From Saturnia japonica (Eukaryota > Arthropoda > Insecta > Lepidoptera > Saturniidae): 64,000 nucleotides of DNA. This document shows, piece by piece, positions 11,353 through 22,895 of this stretch. Position 1 is the first letter of the stretch; each line of letters opens with the position of its first letter. The position numbers were made by a program, and so were the translations under genes. The notes below the pieces were generated by a model, which saw nothing but the letters and a program-made list of their open reading frames with translations, was not told where the DNA came from and searched no databases. Location of the stretch: assembly GCA_033032175.1 (NCBI GenBank), contig CM065310.1:8308001-8372000 (forward strand), in the 5' to 3' direction.

Positions 11353-11480
11353 CAGGCCTGCACGACATCGACGAATGCCGATAATATCTATCACCGTTGA
11401 CGTTATTTGTGGGCTTTACCGTACGGATACTTCCATCAGGCGTTGTAAAGTTATTTTACGGAAGAAGTATTAAAAAAATA
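11353..11480 (+). repeat. Repeat family F, copy 1 (behind a splice-acceptor-like tract)
   Basis: Resembles 54680-54790: AGGCC.GCA...ATCGAC.A.TGCCGAT.A.AT and a GTTATTTGTGG block, then GTA.AGTTATTTT, at roughly three-quarters identity by eye. A pyrimidine tract ending in CTTTCTTTCAG precedes it at 11355, so it mimics a 3' splice site. In the frame of that acceptor it reads ACTTSTNADNIYHR and then a stop. Family identity unknown. Confidence 0.45.
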
Positions 11481-11581
11481 CTTACAAACGTACTATTTAT
11501 TAATTCCTCTTCTTCTTATTTAATAATAACGTGTGTTTAACAACAATTATGACAAAGTCACGTGAATAGAATGAATTCTAA

Positions 11582-11583
<2 letters not shown>

Positions 11584-11613
<30 letters not shown>
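11584..11613. repeat. Poly(T) run of 30
   Basis: Uninterrupted run of 30 T. It directly abuts family I sequence, so it could be the poly(A) tail of a minus-strand retroposed copy. Confidence 0.9.
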
Positions 11614-11614
<1 letters not shown>

Positions 11615-11700
11615 TTAAAACTATCCAGAAAGTTTTTGTGGCAATTTAAAATTCATTCTTCGAGTTATTATTTACAAATGGACGTTAATATTCATTATAA
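11614..11700 (+). repeat. Dispersed repeat family I, copy 2
   Basis: Contains CTATCCAGAAAGTTTTTGTGG and an AATTTAAAAT block followed by TTATTATTTACAAATG, matching the 37900-37980 copy. Confidence 0.6.
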
Positions 11701-11794
11701 CAAATCTTAATAAAAATAGAACATAGCTTATAACCATCGGGAAGAAAGTAGCTTTCTATTATTGAAATAATTATTTTTTTATTAATAAATAATT

Positions 11795-11900
11795 ATTAGA
11801 ATCGGATCAGTAGTTTCAGAGATATCCCCTGACAGACAAACTCACAAACAAACTTTACCTCTTTATATCAGCAGTAATAATATAGTTTATAGATAATTCA
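11795..11900 (+). repeat. Dispersed repeat family N, tail only
   Basis: AATCGGATCAGTAGTTTCAG followed by a GACAGACAAACTCACAAACA-type tail and CTTTATATCAG. Only the 3' end is present. Confidence 0.55.
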
Positions 11901-12699
11901 CTTCATTTGTGATCTATATATATAATGCAAAATGCCATCAATATTACATAATACCAATTAAGTTAAGTTTATTTTGAAATAATATAAAAATTACCAACTT
12001 AACGGATCAAGACACCATCAAAAACTCCACCTATTTGGTTGCTTCATAAAGAGCATAATTTAAAAGGACTCAAGATATTCGTGACACCTTAATACATTTG
12101 AGAAAAACTTGTTATAGTTAAGTAATCATGTCAGAACGTTATCACTTACTATTTCGTTTTAATGTAATTATGTCACATTATATCAAAACAAACTTTTTTT
12201 ATTATATTACAGTCTAAAGATAACACAACGTTTCAGTCCCTAATTCATTTACTATCTTAGTTTTAATGGATATTTAAAAGAAAAAAAAAAAAATATAGTT
12301 AGTTACTTTTGATTTATTAATGTTATCGGTAGAACCGGCGCTCTGTTTTTTTTAACAGCGATAAGGGAAGTAATAGAGGAAACAGTAGTGATTTATTGTT
12401 TAGGTCAGTTCATTTTTTCAATAAACCATAGTTTATTGGACAAGCGTGTATAAATCTTAACCCACTGAAAGCTTATTTTACAAGAATATATTACAAAAGT
12501 TTCGTAACTTCGATCCCATGTTTAGAATAAATCCGTGTACGGATTTAAGATATGTAACATTCTATGTCTTCCGTTTATTTAATTTCTGTTGTTGGTATTT
12601 TGTGAGTATTTGTTTGTGCTAACATGACCCTTAAATGTTTATACTCGAAAACGATACATCGCGTTGAAACCGATTTTTGGTGTATTATTCTTATTTTAT
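11901..12699. other. AT-rich stretch, nothing recognised
   Basis: No supportable feature. Confidence 0.45.
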
Positions 12700-12915
12700 G
12701 TTGCTGACGAAATAAGTAAAAGTAAAGGGAGGTTTTCAGTACGAATGTATTTTTTTGGATGTATAAGCCATAACTTCTTCGTTTATGAACCGATTTCGAT
12801 GACTCTTTTTTTTTAAAAGGGGTTAATTTAATTTCATTAGTATTGAACCTTCAACTTCGAAGATACACAAGTGAACTCTTCAAAATCATTGAAGTTGGTC
12901 TTGAAGAGTTTTGAG
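12700..12915 (+). repeat. Dispersed repeat family H, copy 1
   Basis: Shares GAGGTTTTCAGTACGAATGT, a GCCATAACTTCTT block, TTTAATTTCATTAG and CTTCGAAGATACA with 15275-15420. The usual lepidopteran form includes an ACCGATTT(T/C)GATGA segment, which is present here. Confidence 0.6.
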
Positions 12916-13217
12916 AGAGAGGGTTGGTTGGTTGGTTTGTCTTGTTTCTGCTTTATTTTTTACCGACAGTAGTAAGATTGGAAGCTACAAATTCTACCAT
13001 TTTGGAATTATTTCCTGTTAAAACTGTTACATTGACGAATTTTACCTATTCATTGTAAAAAATTGAACTATCAATTCGTTTTATTTTATCATGAATTGTG
13101 AAATTCGTGATGATTGGATAAGTATAGCAAGTATACTGTAGCGGTGATTCGAGAGTTCGATACGAACTACTTTTTAATCTAGTATGGTATGAAATTAGAT
13201 CATCGATCAATATTCAG

Positions 13218-13279
13218 GGATGGATGTTTCGCGGTACATATTTATTTTGACGGTATTAACTAGGTAGAAACATCCATCC
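13218..13279. repeat. Inverted repeat with 13-bp perfect arms
   Basis: GGATGGATGTTTC at 13218-13230 and its exact complement GAAACATCCATCC at 13267-13279, with a 36-bp spacer. Confidence 0.85.
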
Positions 13280-13284
13280 ATTCA

Positions 13285-13385
13285 GCCAAAAGTCGTACAC
13301 TGCTCGACATTGGCCTACCTCAAAGATCGCCACAATGACCGATCCTGCGCTGCTCGTATTCCCGCAACCGTCACTTCTTATCTAT
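13285..13385. repeat. Fragment of a common dispersed repeat
   Basis: The phrases ACATTGGCCTACCTCAAAGA, TCGCCACAATGACCGATCCT and GCGCTGCTCG(T)ATTCCCGC resemble a sequence I associate with lepidopteran LINE-derived repeats. There is no second copy here to support it. Confidence 0.4.
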
Positions 13386-14512
13386 TCAAGCTATAGGATA
13401 TGGATATATTATATGTAGAAACGAAAAACTAGCCATTGGTAGGTTATTGAAAAAAAGGTTATATTTACGTATCTTTAGCAACTGAAACAATCGATAGATA
13501 GGTTATTGAAAACAGCCGTAAGTCAGTTTCAATCTTTGATAATCATAAATTAGCCGTTTAAAATTCAAATTTTTCATGTCCTACTATTATTATGTTGTTT
13601 ATTAAATAGACTTAATGTAAAAAATCCAAAATTATTAGTATCCGTTCATAATCTACTTATCGTCAGATTAAAATCTGACCAGATTGTAGGAATCTAAGGG
13701 TACATCTATATATCCGATTATATATATGCCTTTTTGATATCATAACAAAATCATATCATAATCAAATAATAATATACAGCACTGAACCTAAATGATACAC
13801 ATATCGTAAAGGATTGCCTACACAAATATTTAATTTAATCACCTAATCCTTCTATTATCAAGGATTTATTAAGAAACAGCATCGAGTCCCATTGCGAAAA
13901 TGTTAAAACGTTTTATAAATCAGATTAAATACGACTTTGAGACAAGTAGTAGTCGAACACGTAATCTAGACATGCTTTAGATGTAATTAAGTCTCGGTTT
14001 AAACCAGTGCATTTACATAGGACGCTGAATGTTGTTTCATTCGAATAACTAATAGCTGTCATGATCGAGATTACGAGATTAGAAACGAATCTAATAACCA
14101 TGGTATTGTGTAGAAAGGAAAACTCCTATATTTTGCTAAGCATCCTGAAAGTTTTGTAAACTTTGAAAGTAGGCATTTCTAGAAATATTCACCCCGTCAA
14201 ATATATTGTCTAAAAGAGGTTACGTAAATTTAATAGCTTACTAAGAGAAGCGATCAATAAAAAAAAGAACTTCCTCTCAGTTACTAATTGTCAGTAAAGG
14301 GAAGCTAAGCAAAAATCATCCTTTAGTAGTGATTTTTTTTTGTATGGCGTGCAAATATCTTTGATTTTTACTGATTAAACACTGTAAATTTGTATCTAAG
14401 CTGATCAGTTATATTTACGTCAGCCAAAATTCAAAAGGCTTCCAAACTTCTTCTTCCAAAGCTTCAGTTATTTACATTTGCGTCATTGCCTGAATTACAT
14501 AATGTGTCCTTT
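13386..14512. other. AT-rich stretch, nothing recognised
   Basis: No ORF, tRNA or repeat recognised. Confidence 0.45.
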
Positions 14513-14605
14513 TTCCGGTCGTGGCTTTTTCGCTTGTTCCTCCGTCGACCGCCATTGTTGATCGTTCCCTTACGTTGCGGCGGAAGTCCCTCAAAATACA
14601 AACCG
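14513..14605. promoter_or_regulatory. Short CG-rich island with a CCGCCATT motif
   Basis: About 90 bp of CG-rich, apparently unique sequence in AT-rich DNA. It contains GACCGCCATTGTTG, whose core resembles Pho/YY1 sites, and GCGGCGGAAG, which resembles an ETS site. There is no adjacent ORF. A regulatory role is only a guess. Confidence 0.2.
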
Positions 14606-15273
14606 GAAACAGATATATTGGAAAAATAAAAAAATAATTATACATCTTAAATATTTCGAAATTGTAAAAATTACGATTTATTAATTATCACACTATTTCT
14701 AATTTTAATCAATCGATAATAATTATATAGAATAATTATATTAAAAACAAAATAACGACTTTTAACATTTCAATAATAACATCGAAACTCAGTACATATC
14801 GTTAATATTTGTGATTAAAAAATTCTACATTACATAATTAGATATGTATTTATTTAAATACTCCTAACAGTTAATTACATCAACTACATATCGAACGAGG
14901 AAGCCGAGATTCATTTTTGGGGGTACATTTGTTCCAAAACAAACTTTTATTGGCATATCTTTGTTAATTATTAACTAATTATAAATTAATTCAGATTTTC
15001 TGTGTAATTTTGATTTATTAACAGTAAAATATCACTGAATCCATGAGAATACTAATTTGTTCAATGCAGTTTTAATATTAAAATTTTATAATTTGGCTCT
15101 TGCCTATATAGACAGTTTCGTCAATGTCAATTGTGACAAATATCTAAACGTTTTAGAGTTAAGGTGCTAATTATTCGGTGTATAAAATAATTATATGAAA
15201 AATTATAAACATATATTGTAACAAGTAACAAGTAATTTTTGTCGTCTAACAAAGAAACTAATTTTTTTAACCA
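14606..15273. other. AT-rich stretch, nothing recognised
   Basis: No supportable feature. Confidence 0.45.
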
Positions 15274-15274
15274 A

Positions 15275-15745
15275 CTTTGAAAAAAGAGGACGTTTTCAAT
15301 ACGAATGTATTTTCTGTTGTATGTTCAGCCATAACTTCTTTGTGTGGTCCCATTTTAATTTCATTGGCATTGGACGTTAAACTTCGAAAATACATAAGGA
15401 ATTCTTCAAAATTAATGGAGTTCGTTTTTTTTAAAGTGAAAACTTCTTTAGCCGCGTTGAGTGATTTTTGGTAGGGGAAAAACTTATGACGAACGATGAC
15501 CTCAACATGTCATCGTGACGTTTTACGCTTGTGTCATATTAGCAATAATATCTGGGCGGCCGAGCTGTGCTCGGTGTCTTATAAACGCAAAAAGAAAAAC
15601 ACCTGTCTAGGTAAACTTAGAATGTAAAAAATTATCTAAATGCAAAATTTCATCGAAATCGTTGGAGCCGTTTTCGAGAAACCAATTACATATATATAAT
15701 ATATATATACAAGAATTGCTCACTTAATATAATAAGATATCACTG
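15275..15745 (+). repeat. Dispersed repeat family H, copy 2 (longer)
   Basis: Starts as in copy 1 (ACGTTTTCAATACGAATGTA, then GCCATAACTTCTT) and runs on to TTTCATCGAAATCGTTGGAG, an (AT)n stretch and CTCACTTAATATAATAAGAT. That last phrase recurs alone at 61642-61662. The short open frame at 15277-15474 lies inside the repeat and shows no known domain. Confidence 0.55.
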
Positions 15746-16339
15746 TTGAGTTTTTTTTGTTAAAAATTGTTATGAGAAATTTTGTTGATTTTATGTCTGT
15801 ATAAATCGTATAGTTTTTGAAGTAGGTTAGAACCGTAATAAATTACTCAAATCAATTTAATGTTTATTGAGTGATTCTTATATAACTCAATAAAGTATTA
15901 GTATCGCTTAATGACGTCGAAAAGGTAAACAACGATTAAACTGATGGCACGATAAAAATAATAGCAAAATAAGCACAACCCAAACGATGTTTATACATCT
16001 CTATGGAAAAAATACCATAAGGAATAATGAGCCTACAATATTTCCATAACTTATGCAGGAACTTTGGTTTCTTCGCGTGAGGCACACTGGGGTGGAAGTA
16101 ATTGAATTTAGATTGGATCGAATTAGAAATTTTTCTGGTGGATTTTGTTTCCAAGGAAAATTACTTTTTGATTGAACGTATCAAATTCTAATTTGGAGGT
16201 GTTGTTTCTGCACGAGTGGAGGAAATATAAAACTTTCGTTATTTTGATGATTTGTAAATAAAAATTATTCCGTTTATTTACACAGAAGAATTCATACACT
16301 TTTCACCACATAAACTGACTTTTTAAATTAAAATACGGC
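15746..16339. other. No gene recognised
   Basis: A minus-strand frame of 72 codons (15936-16154) carries no recognisable domain. Confidence 0.4.
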
Positions 16340-16600
16340 AAAGTGACGGTACTGTTCCTGACGATAATTATAGTACAATCCAAAACCAACGGTGACCGCC
16401 GAGATATCAAAAATCCAACAACGGCGCTTAAGAGTGCCATTATTGCGACTGTTAAACATGATATGTGGTGGTCGTGTTCCACTCAGGTACAATTGTTATG
16501 TCCTATCACCCAGCAAAAGCAAATGTACGCACGGATAGTATTTAAAGAGCTTGGAAGAGTGCGAGTTAAGAGGAGCTCGAATGTCATAATATAATTCTTT
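16338..16600 (+). repeat. Dispersed repeat family A, copy 1
   Basis: Begins GGCAAAGTGACGGTACTGTT, then CTGACGATAA and GTACAATCCAAAACCAACGG. The same order is found at 30308-30430 and, more decayed, at 38443-38560, while minus-strand relatives end at 33680. An 83-codon open frame crosses it (16343-16594), but the other copies do not preserve the frame, so I treat it as non-coding. Confidence 0.65.
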
Positions 16601-17030
16601 GACGGCAGTAATGAGGACTAAGGACCTATGTACACGACGCTTTTTAAGCAAGCTAGCGACGCGCGTTTATCACAACTTAGACGTGCAGCAAGCGCAATGC
16701 AGACAGTAGCTTTGAACAATTTACTGATATTAGGCCTCGTGGTTCAATTGGAGCAAACGCTCAGGTACGTCGATACGGATGTGCTGAAATCTCGCGTTTG
16801 TGCAAAAACGCTACATAAATTATAATTGCAACTGTGGATAGCCGACGTAACCCAAATGGTTAAAGGCCATAAAACCAAGAAAAAAAATCTAACTATGGAT
16901 GGTATGCAAGGCACGGCCAGCGTGGTGTATTGCTCATGAGTAAAAAAGGCACTACAAAAGCGCGTCTATATCGCGTTTCATTTGCGTTGGTATGGCAAAT
17001 GGATTAGGATATTTATTTAATATACAATTT
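16601..17030. other. Moderately GC-rich segment, unidentified
   Basis: Contains an open frame of 65 codons (16628-16825, starting MYTTLFKQASDARLSQLRRA) without a recognised domain, then GCACGGCCAGCGTGGTGTATTG. It adjoins family A and may belong to a longer version of that element. Confidence 0.3.
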
Positions 17031-17034
17031 GGGT

Positions 17035-17220
17035 AACAAAGACGCTTTAGCCTGATCGTGAGCAGCTACCGTAGTCTATGGACACTTAATAATGGTATAA
17101 TAGCTATGGAGGTATCAAGTGTATTGTCGACTTTACACCCCTCTTCTCCAAGGAACCCTGAAAATCTTATTGACCGTAGAAACAATACTACTACTTAAGA
17201 AATAATCTTATCCTAATAAA
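17035..17220 (-). repeat. Dispersed repeat family D, copy 1
   Basis: Minus-strand copy of the element best seen at 47430-47760: the CATAGACTACGGTAGCTGCT block, a TTGATACCTCC block and a CTACGGTCAATAAGATTTTC block occur in the same order. Confidence 0.6.
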
Positions 17221-17249
17221 AAAGAAAAAAAAGCATAATATTTAAAACT

Positions 17250-17515
17250 AGCTGTGCACAACGGTTTCACCTGTGTTAATTTTATACGACAAACATCTAC
17301 AACGCACCCGGCCTGGTCAATTTTTTATACTTTGTGTAAAACTATCGATATTTTTATAAGGAATAAATTAATTTTTCAAATTATAATATAGCCTATGTTA
17401 CTCGCTGATACTGTAGCTTTATATTGGTAAATCGGTTCTGTAGTTTTTGAGTTTATCCATTAAGTGCAAACAAAAAATCAAATCTTTCCTCTTTATAATA
17501 TTGGTGTAGATAAGG
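17250..17515 (+). repeat. Dispersed repeat family N, copy
   Basis: Opens with CTAGCTGTGCACAACGGTTT and closes with AAATCGGTTCTGTAGTTTTT, GTGCAAACAAAAA and TTTCCTCTTTATAATATT, like the copies at 7090 and 31751. Confidence 0.6.
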
Positions 17516-18711
17516 GAATTTTTTAATGTTGTTTGCAATATTATACATTATTAGAGATACAGCTGTAGAACTACTTACTGTCTGTATCTGATATTCATAT
17601 TTAATTCCCCAGAGCTAATATTTTGTTCGGACAGTGAGCTCTCAGCCGAGGTGCATTACCGTCGCTTGTCCATGTTTTTTTATTATTCTGCGGTTAAAGA
17701 TAAAGATGATTACACTCCTAAATAATGCTGTTCGTATTTGACCATAGAAAGTAGAACAATAATCGTGTTTTAAATAATAATAGATTTCACAAATTGAAAT
17801 AATGCATACCATGGAATTTAAAAAATATTTTCTTCATGTAATGATTTGATCAATTCTTCGAAGTTTTCCTATTTTATAATTTCATGTTCATATTTTCGAA
17901 TGAGTTCCTTAGAATAACATCTTTATATCATTGCAAACGTTTTTATGTTACGCTATTACATCCTTGTATGTACATTTTTAATTTCATGGTTCGAAATAAG
18001 ATTGAATTTACGATATGTATTCATTGTAATATATCAATTATTTAAACAATTCTTAAAAATAAAAAATGCATTTTATTTTTGTAATGTAAAACAGTTGTGC
18101 TAAAAGGATTAGTTTTAATATTTCGTCTATAGAGTCCTAGACTGTAAGCTCCCAGTAAAATTGCATTTTTATTATTCATTTTTCCGGTTGTTCTCTTGCG
18201 AACGTGTGCTTGTACCGAAATCAAATGTAAATTTTTTTTCAGCGCAATTTAAATATGGAAAATGTTGTATAGTTTTTACAAATATCACTATTATACGTTC
18301 TATGTTCTCTTTTTATATTCAACGTAGTTAACGAACACACTTAAGTCATTGTAGCTCATGATCATGGGAAATGGGACTGTAATATTACCAGAAGTCAGTC
18401 ACTGAATGATTACCACCCTTATGGACCGAATAGAAATACCCGTGTGCCCGGTATTTTTAATAAAAAAATTACCTAAGGACTCAAATACAGTGAAATTAAT
18501 GCGATATTGCTTTTAGAGTTAAATATTGTATGAGTTGGGCCGGCACCACACGTTGGCGCCAACGTTGTTTGCCAATATGTGGATGGACAAAAAAGTGTCT
18601 GCGTCTACTTTGGTAGTTGGGTGTTTCATTTAAACGCCGTTCAAACCTAACCTGCACACCTATGAATAAATATGTACTCGCAATCAGATATATTAAAAAT
18701 AAAATAAGGTA
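17516..18711. other. No gene; one GC-richer patch
   Basis: The patch at 18535-18660 contains GGCGCCAACGTTG, but the 92-codon minus-strand frame across it (18496-18774) shows no known domain. The rest is AT-rich. Confidence 0.4.
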
Positions 18712-18850
18712 TTTGTAACCTTTGCCCGTGATTTCGTTACCGTTCATTTCAATATGAAACGATCTATGCGCCAACTACTGCTAAAGTTTTATTGCAATCG
18801 GATGAATAGTTTAAGAACGCATGAGGGACAAATAAAGAAATATTAATTAA
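18712..18850 (+). repeat. Dispersed repeat family L, copy 2
   Basis: Shares GTGATTTCGTTACCGTT-, ATATGAAACGATC-, GCGCCAACTACTGCTAAAG-, ATCGGATGAATAGTTTA- and ACGCATGAGGGACAAA-type blocks with 1943-2120. Confidence 0.6.
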
Positions 18851-20215
18851 TATTTATAAATAAGTAATAACGGCCAACGGTTAAGTGGTATGAGACATTA
18901 TATAAAGAGAACTCACTTACTTACTGTTTGGGTTTACTTTTAAAACAATTGAACTGTCTGCTGATCGATATTTTAATTAAGAATACATAATGACAACAGC
19001 TAAATACAGTAATGGCAGTTGAAATAGCGATTTCGCGGTGCAATGCACAACTCGATCCGAAATCCTGTTTCATTATCAATAAAGTACTTAATTCATTTAA
19101 TTTATTTCAACCGATAAATGTAATGCGGTGAATTAATTTAAGCCGCAATGGTAAATTGAATGAATGCAGCAGATAATTACCGACAGACATGAAATACGCA
19201 TATCATTATATTGTATGTTTTAAAATGTTATTGTATTAGAACACGTTTTTGTACTTTTTAAATTAAAATGTCGAAGTTACGGTTAGAATTGTTTCAAGTT
19301 CTTTTTTAGGGAAAGTTATTTTGTTCTCATCGATTTTTTGTCTAGTTATAAATAAACAAAAACTACCATATGAATCAGTTGTGATAAAATTTTCGTAAAT
19401 AACGATTCGAGTAAAAGATTTTCCTCCAAAATCTTTAAATATAGAAAGTAACGTAATCAAAATAAACAAAACTCGATGAATAAGATGTTCGTGGGATGAA
19501 CAACAAAATCAACAGATCTAAATGAATATCTGACGGCAACGCCTTCAGAGGGAACCACTATCGACTCCCGGGAAGCTATTCACAATGAACAATCGACAGA
19601 CAACTGAGAACTAGCATAGTTTTAAATGATAGTATTTTTTTATTCTTTATTACTATGCGAGTCCCGTTTTAGGATAGACCGATGCACTGTTTTTACTACA
19701 TAAGGGTGTAGCTAGAGCTAGGCGGGGGTATCAATTAAGGGTCTACCATCATAACATAGTTTCGTCACGATGTTTTCCACTGAATGCTCAGGCTGAATTC
19801 TAACTCGAGAACAGAGTCATCATTACTTCATAAATTTCAAAAGTCAAAACGTTTGTCCAGATACTTGTCAGTATTTTAGAATCCATGAAAATTATAAATG
19901 AAATCACTAAAAATATAATATCATTATTAATCATATATTATATATCATACATTATTAAGTAATGATTGAATTGTTCTTTTAATTATATAAATAAAAGAAT
20001 TGTTCATGTTTTCTTATAATTACCAAAATGTATAATAATTTCCTATTGTTTTACGATTTGTGAATTATATTGTCGGAAAAACTGTTATTATGAGTGAAGA
20101 AGATACGGATTTAACAACATTATAACACAAAATTACCATTTCATTTGCCGTAAACAAGTTTTAAAATACATAATAATATATTGTGGTGATTTTTTTATCG
20201 TTACTTATTTAGCGT
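18851..20215. other. AT-rich stretch, nothing recognised
   Basis: A 68-codon minus-strand frame (19263-19469) shows no recognisable domain. Confidence 0.4.
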
Positions 20216-20390
20216 TGTGTCCACAATCTCATCGGATCTTAAATGACGATAAGGCCCAAGATGGTAGCACGCTAAGCCCAAGTGGAAGACTGGCTCTTAA
20301 GTGCAGCGGCTGGAACACACCTATTGGTGTTTGGCGACAGATTTCCAACTTGACTTTGGTAGCTAACCAAGCGGACATTATGATAATAAT
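20216..20390 (-). repeat. SINE family B body, minus strand
   Basis: The plus strand reads TTAAGTGCAGCGGCTGGAAC, ACACCTATTGGTGTTTGGCG, a GACAGATTTCCAACTTGA block and a GTAGCTAACCA block. This is the reverse complement of the body of the complete copy at 27926-28115. The tRNA-like head is absent. Confidence 0.7.
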
Positions 20391-21360
20391 TATAATATAA
20401 ATATAATATATATTATTAAGCATGTTCATTTGTATCTGATTTATTAATAAACTATCATATTTCAATAACCAATTCAATATTACCTAAATAGCAAAGACTA
20501 TAAGTCCATTGTAGTTGTTTTTAGTTTTATGACTATATTGACCATCTCTCTGGCACCCCAGCCCTAGGCTTAAACTAATTAGGACCCCTGGCCAGTGTCA
20601 ATGTTGTCACAGCACGCGGCCCAGTTTAATGCGTGTGTCTCCATTAGCCACCCTTACTTTAAACACTGTACTGACAATTCGCCAAAATTGATTTGTGTTC
20701 GTTTGATGTACGCGTATGTGGGGTCTGTGTATTACGAGATTATGCCTAGTTGCTTTATGGGTGATTCTTTATAAATGTTTGTAAGGGTAAGTCGAAGAGT
20801 TATTGATTAAGGATTTAACTTAATGGAACAATATGATATTTTACGGTTATAGTCAACAAGAAGTAATTATTTATTATTATTTTGAATATAGATCAATATT
20901 CAATATCAACTAATTATTAAAGTAGGTAGGTACTAATGCATTGTTTTGAATTAAACGATTAGTTACTACAGACTAAGGTCTAATGTAAAAATATTACAAG
21001 TTCAAATGGCTGCAATATGGGGATCTTTTGTCTCGTGGTCTTAACTTGCCGTAAACAAACAAAACTTTATCGAAATTATCACACGTAATAAAGCCGGCAT
21101 TGATTATTATTGATATACGACAATAACAATATAATATACAGTAAATACCATTTTTTAAATGTCAAGCATATGTTGCCAGACCCGTTTTTGAACACTGTTT
21201 TAGTTTGTTATTTATCTAACATTATCTCCTATTATTATTACTTTCTTTTATTATTATTTACGGTTATATAAAATTTTCGTTATTTTAAGTGTTTGTAGTT
21301 AAATTTGCCATTTAGCATGATGTAATAAGTACATTTTAATTTTATTATAAAAATAGTTGT
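20391..21360. other. AT-rich stretch, nothing recognised
   Basis: A mildly GC-rich part at 20550-20760 has no match or ORF of interest. Confidence 0.4.
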
Positions 21361-21620
21361 AGTTCAAAATGCGTAATGATTTGTTAGGTTGGTGACTAAT
21401 AATAAATATGTAGGGGGTAATGGAGGATCCTCCGACCAGACGGGTGTTATGTCTGGCGGGCAGCCGCCTAACGGTTGTTGTCGGGTTCTTGTATATATGC
21501 TCAATTGTTCGGTTGATTTTAATATCGCGATGGTATGTGGCGAGATAGATGTCTCTATGTAGGATGCGTCAGTTATGGCGAGGATAGATGTTGCTATATC
21601 GATGTCGCTACACATACATA
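21361..21620. other. GC-richer unidentified segment
   Basis: Contains GGAGGATCCTCCGACC (an inverted GGAGGATCCTCC) and GGCGGGCAGCCGCC. A minus-strand frame of 83 codons (21364-21615) includes a short proline-rich stretch but no domain I know. It could be part of an unrecognised mobile element. Confidence 0.3.
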
Positions 21621-22571
21621 AATAAATATTAAATACATAATTTAATAAAGAAGATAAAAAAAAAACTCAAATAAAATTATAATATTCATTTATATCAGGT
21701 AATTGAATGTTGTATAAATATTTAATTATTTTGGCTAAATATAAGTATAAGATAGTTCAGTCCATTCCCTCTTTCGCTTTGCAAATGTAACGTGACGTTT
21801 GAAGCGCCCAAGCCGCCAGATTTAAGAGTCACTTCAGCGTCTGTCCGTGACAGGTCCCGGGCTATAATACCCTGTAAAAGGTTGAGAAGATAGCTTATTA
21901 AAAAGTAATTATACTGTTTACTGTTGACGGAAACTAAAAGCTGTTTTCAAAAGTTATATACTTCTTTAGGTGCGATAAGTAAAAATGAGAGTGAATTTTT
22001 ACGATGTGTTGTTATAATAAGTTTACACTATTAATGAAATTGCTTACTAAGCCTCTTGTTTAACTTGTTTTATTCTGGTGAAGATAATCACATTCGATGA
22101 TAAGCATCACGTATTATCGAGTGTGACTATTCAAAGAACTATAACTTCTACCGTGCGTAGTTTAACTTTTTTTTAATAACAAACACAGATAATATTAGTC
22201 ATTTAAAAAGAAAATATACCTGTTTGTCGTATTAACCAAATTTAAAAAAAGAAACATTCTATTTTTAACAATTTTAGAAAAATAAAAATGATTACTTGTG
22301 CAATAAAAAAAATTATAATCCTTGTACATATATTTAAGTAATTCTTAATAATGAATTTAAAATACATAAAACTTCACAAAGCAATTCAAGGAGTCTAGTA
22401 GTTTTGACGGATTTTAAATACGAAAAAATTGCAAAAAGCGTTGTTATAATATATAACCTATATTACTATTGAGATCTCACTTTGTTATCGATAGTAATTT
22501 ACACATAATTGGTTTTGTTTATTTTATAATTATTTACTATGATTAATATAATATAAACAATTAGAAAGAAC
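21621..22571. other. AT-rich stretch, nothing recognised
   Basis: Searched by eye on the minus strand for a second exon of the secreted-peptide gene; none found. Confidence 0.4.
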
Positions 22572-22577
22572 TTTATT
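22572..22577 (-). terminator. Polyadenylation signal AATAAA
   Basis: AATAAA on the minus strand, 13 bases beyond the TAG of the small secreted-peptide ORF. It implies a very short 3'UTR. Confidence 0.5.
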
Positions 22578-22590
22578 TATACAAAAATAA

Positions 22591-22833
22591 CTACAATTTT
22601 GTTGGCAAAATCTCATATTGTTGATTAACCAGTTTTATTACCTTGATAATTCTCTGTTTCGAATCGATGTATGTGTAATCCTTGTCCCTTTTGAACAACG
22701 GGTAACCTTTAACGACAACTTTTTCTGTTGATATCAACAAGTTATTTATTCTCGTGCCAACAGTAAAGTCTTTGGCCTCATTTAAATTTACACAGATCAC
22801 TAATAAAAGCGCTAAAATTACTTTACACTTCAT
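22591..22833 (-). CDS. Small secreted peptide, possibly MBF2/salivary-secreted-peptide-like (80 aa)
   Basis: An intact ATG-to-TAG frame encodes 80 residues. Residues 1-20 (MKCKVILALLLVICVNLNEA) form a clear signal peptide with a Lys near the start, a Leu/Ile/Val core and a small residue before the likely cleavage point, so the product should be secreted. The mature part has the spacing VG.R....LIS.EKV..K..PL..R...Y, ending in RIIKVIKL. That recalls the N-terminal half of the insect MBF2 (salivary secreted peptide) family, whose members are usually somewhat longer and continue with further strands. Family assignment is by pattern only. The product is short for the family: either a truncated paralogue, or spliced within the ORF at CAAG|GTAATA (22642/22641) to an exon I did not find. 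AATAAA follows the stop closely, and a TATA/Inr-like pair lies upstream. No clustered paralogue is visible. Confidence 0.55.
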   Translation of the reverse strand: MKCKVILALLLVICVNLNEAKDFTVGTRINNLLISTEKVVVKGYPLFKRDKDYTYIDSKQRIIKVIKLVNQQYEILPTKL

Positions 22834-22895
22834 TTTGAATCGTTACAACATATTAAGGTTATGTTTGATCGTACGAGATGACTAATGCGCACTGC

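Noticed and set aside
16343..16594. Open frame across family A as a coding element
   Set aside because: The other family A copies do not keep this frame.
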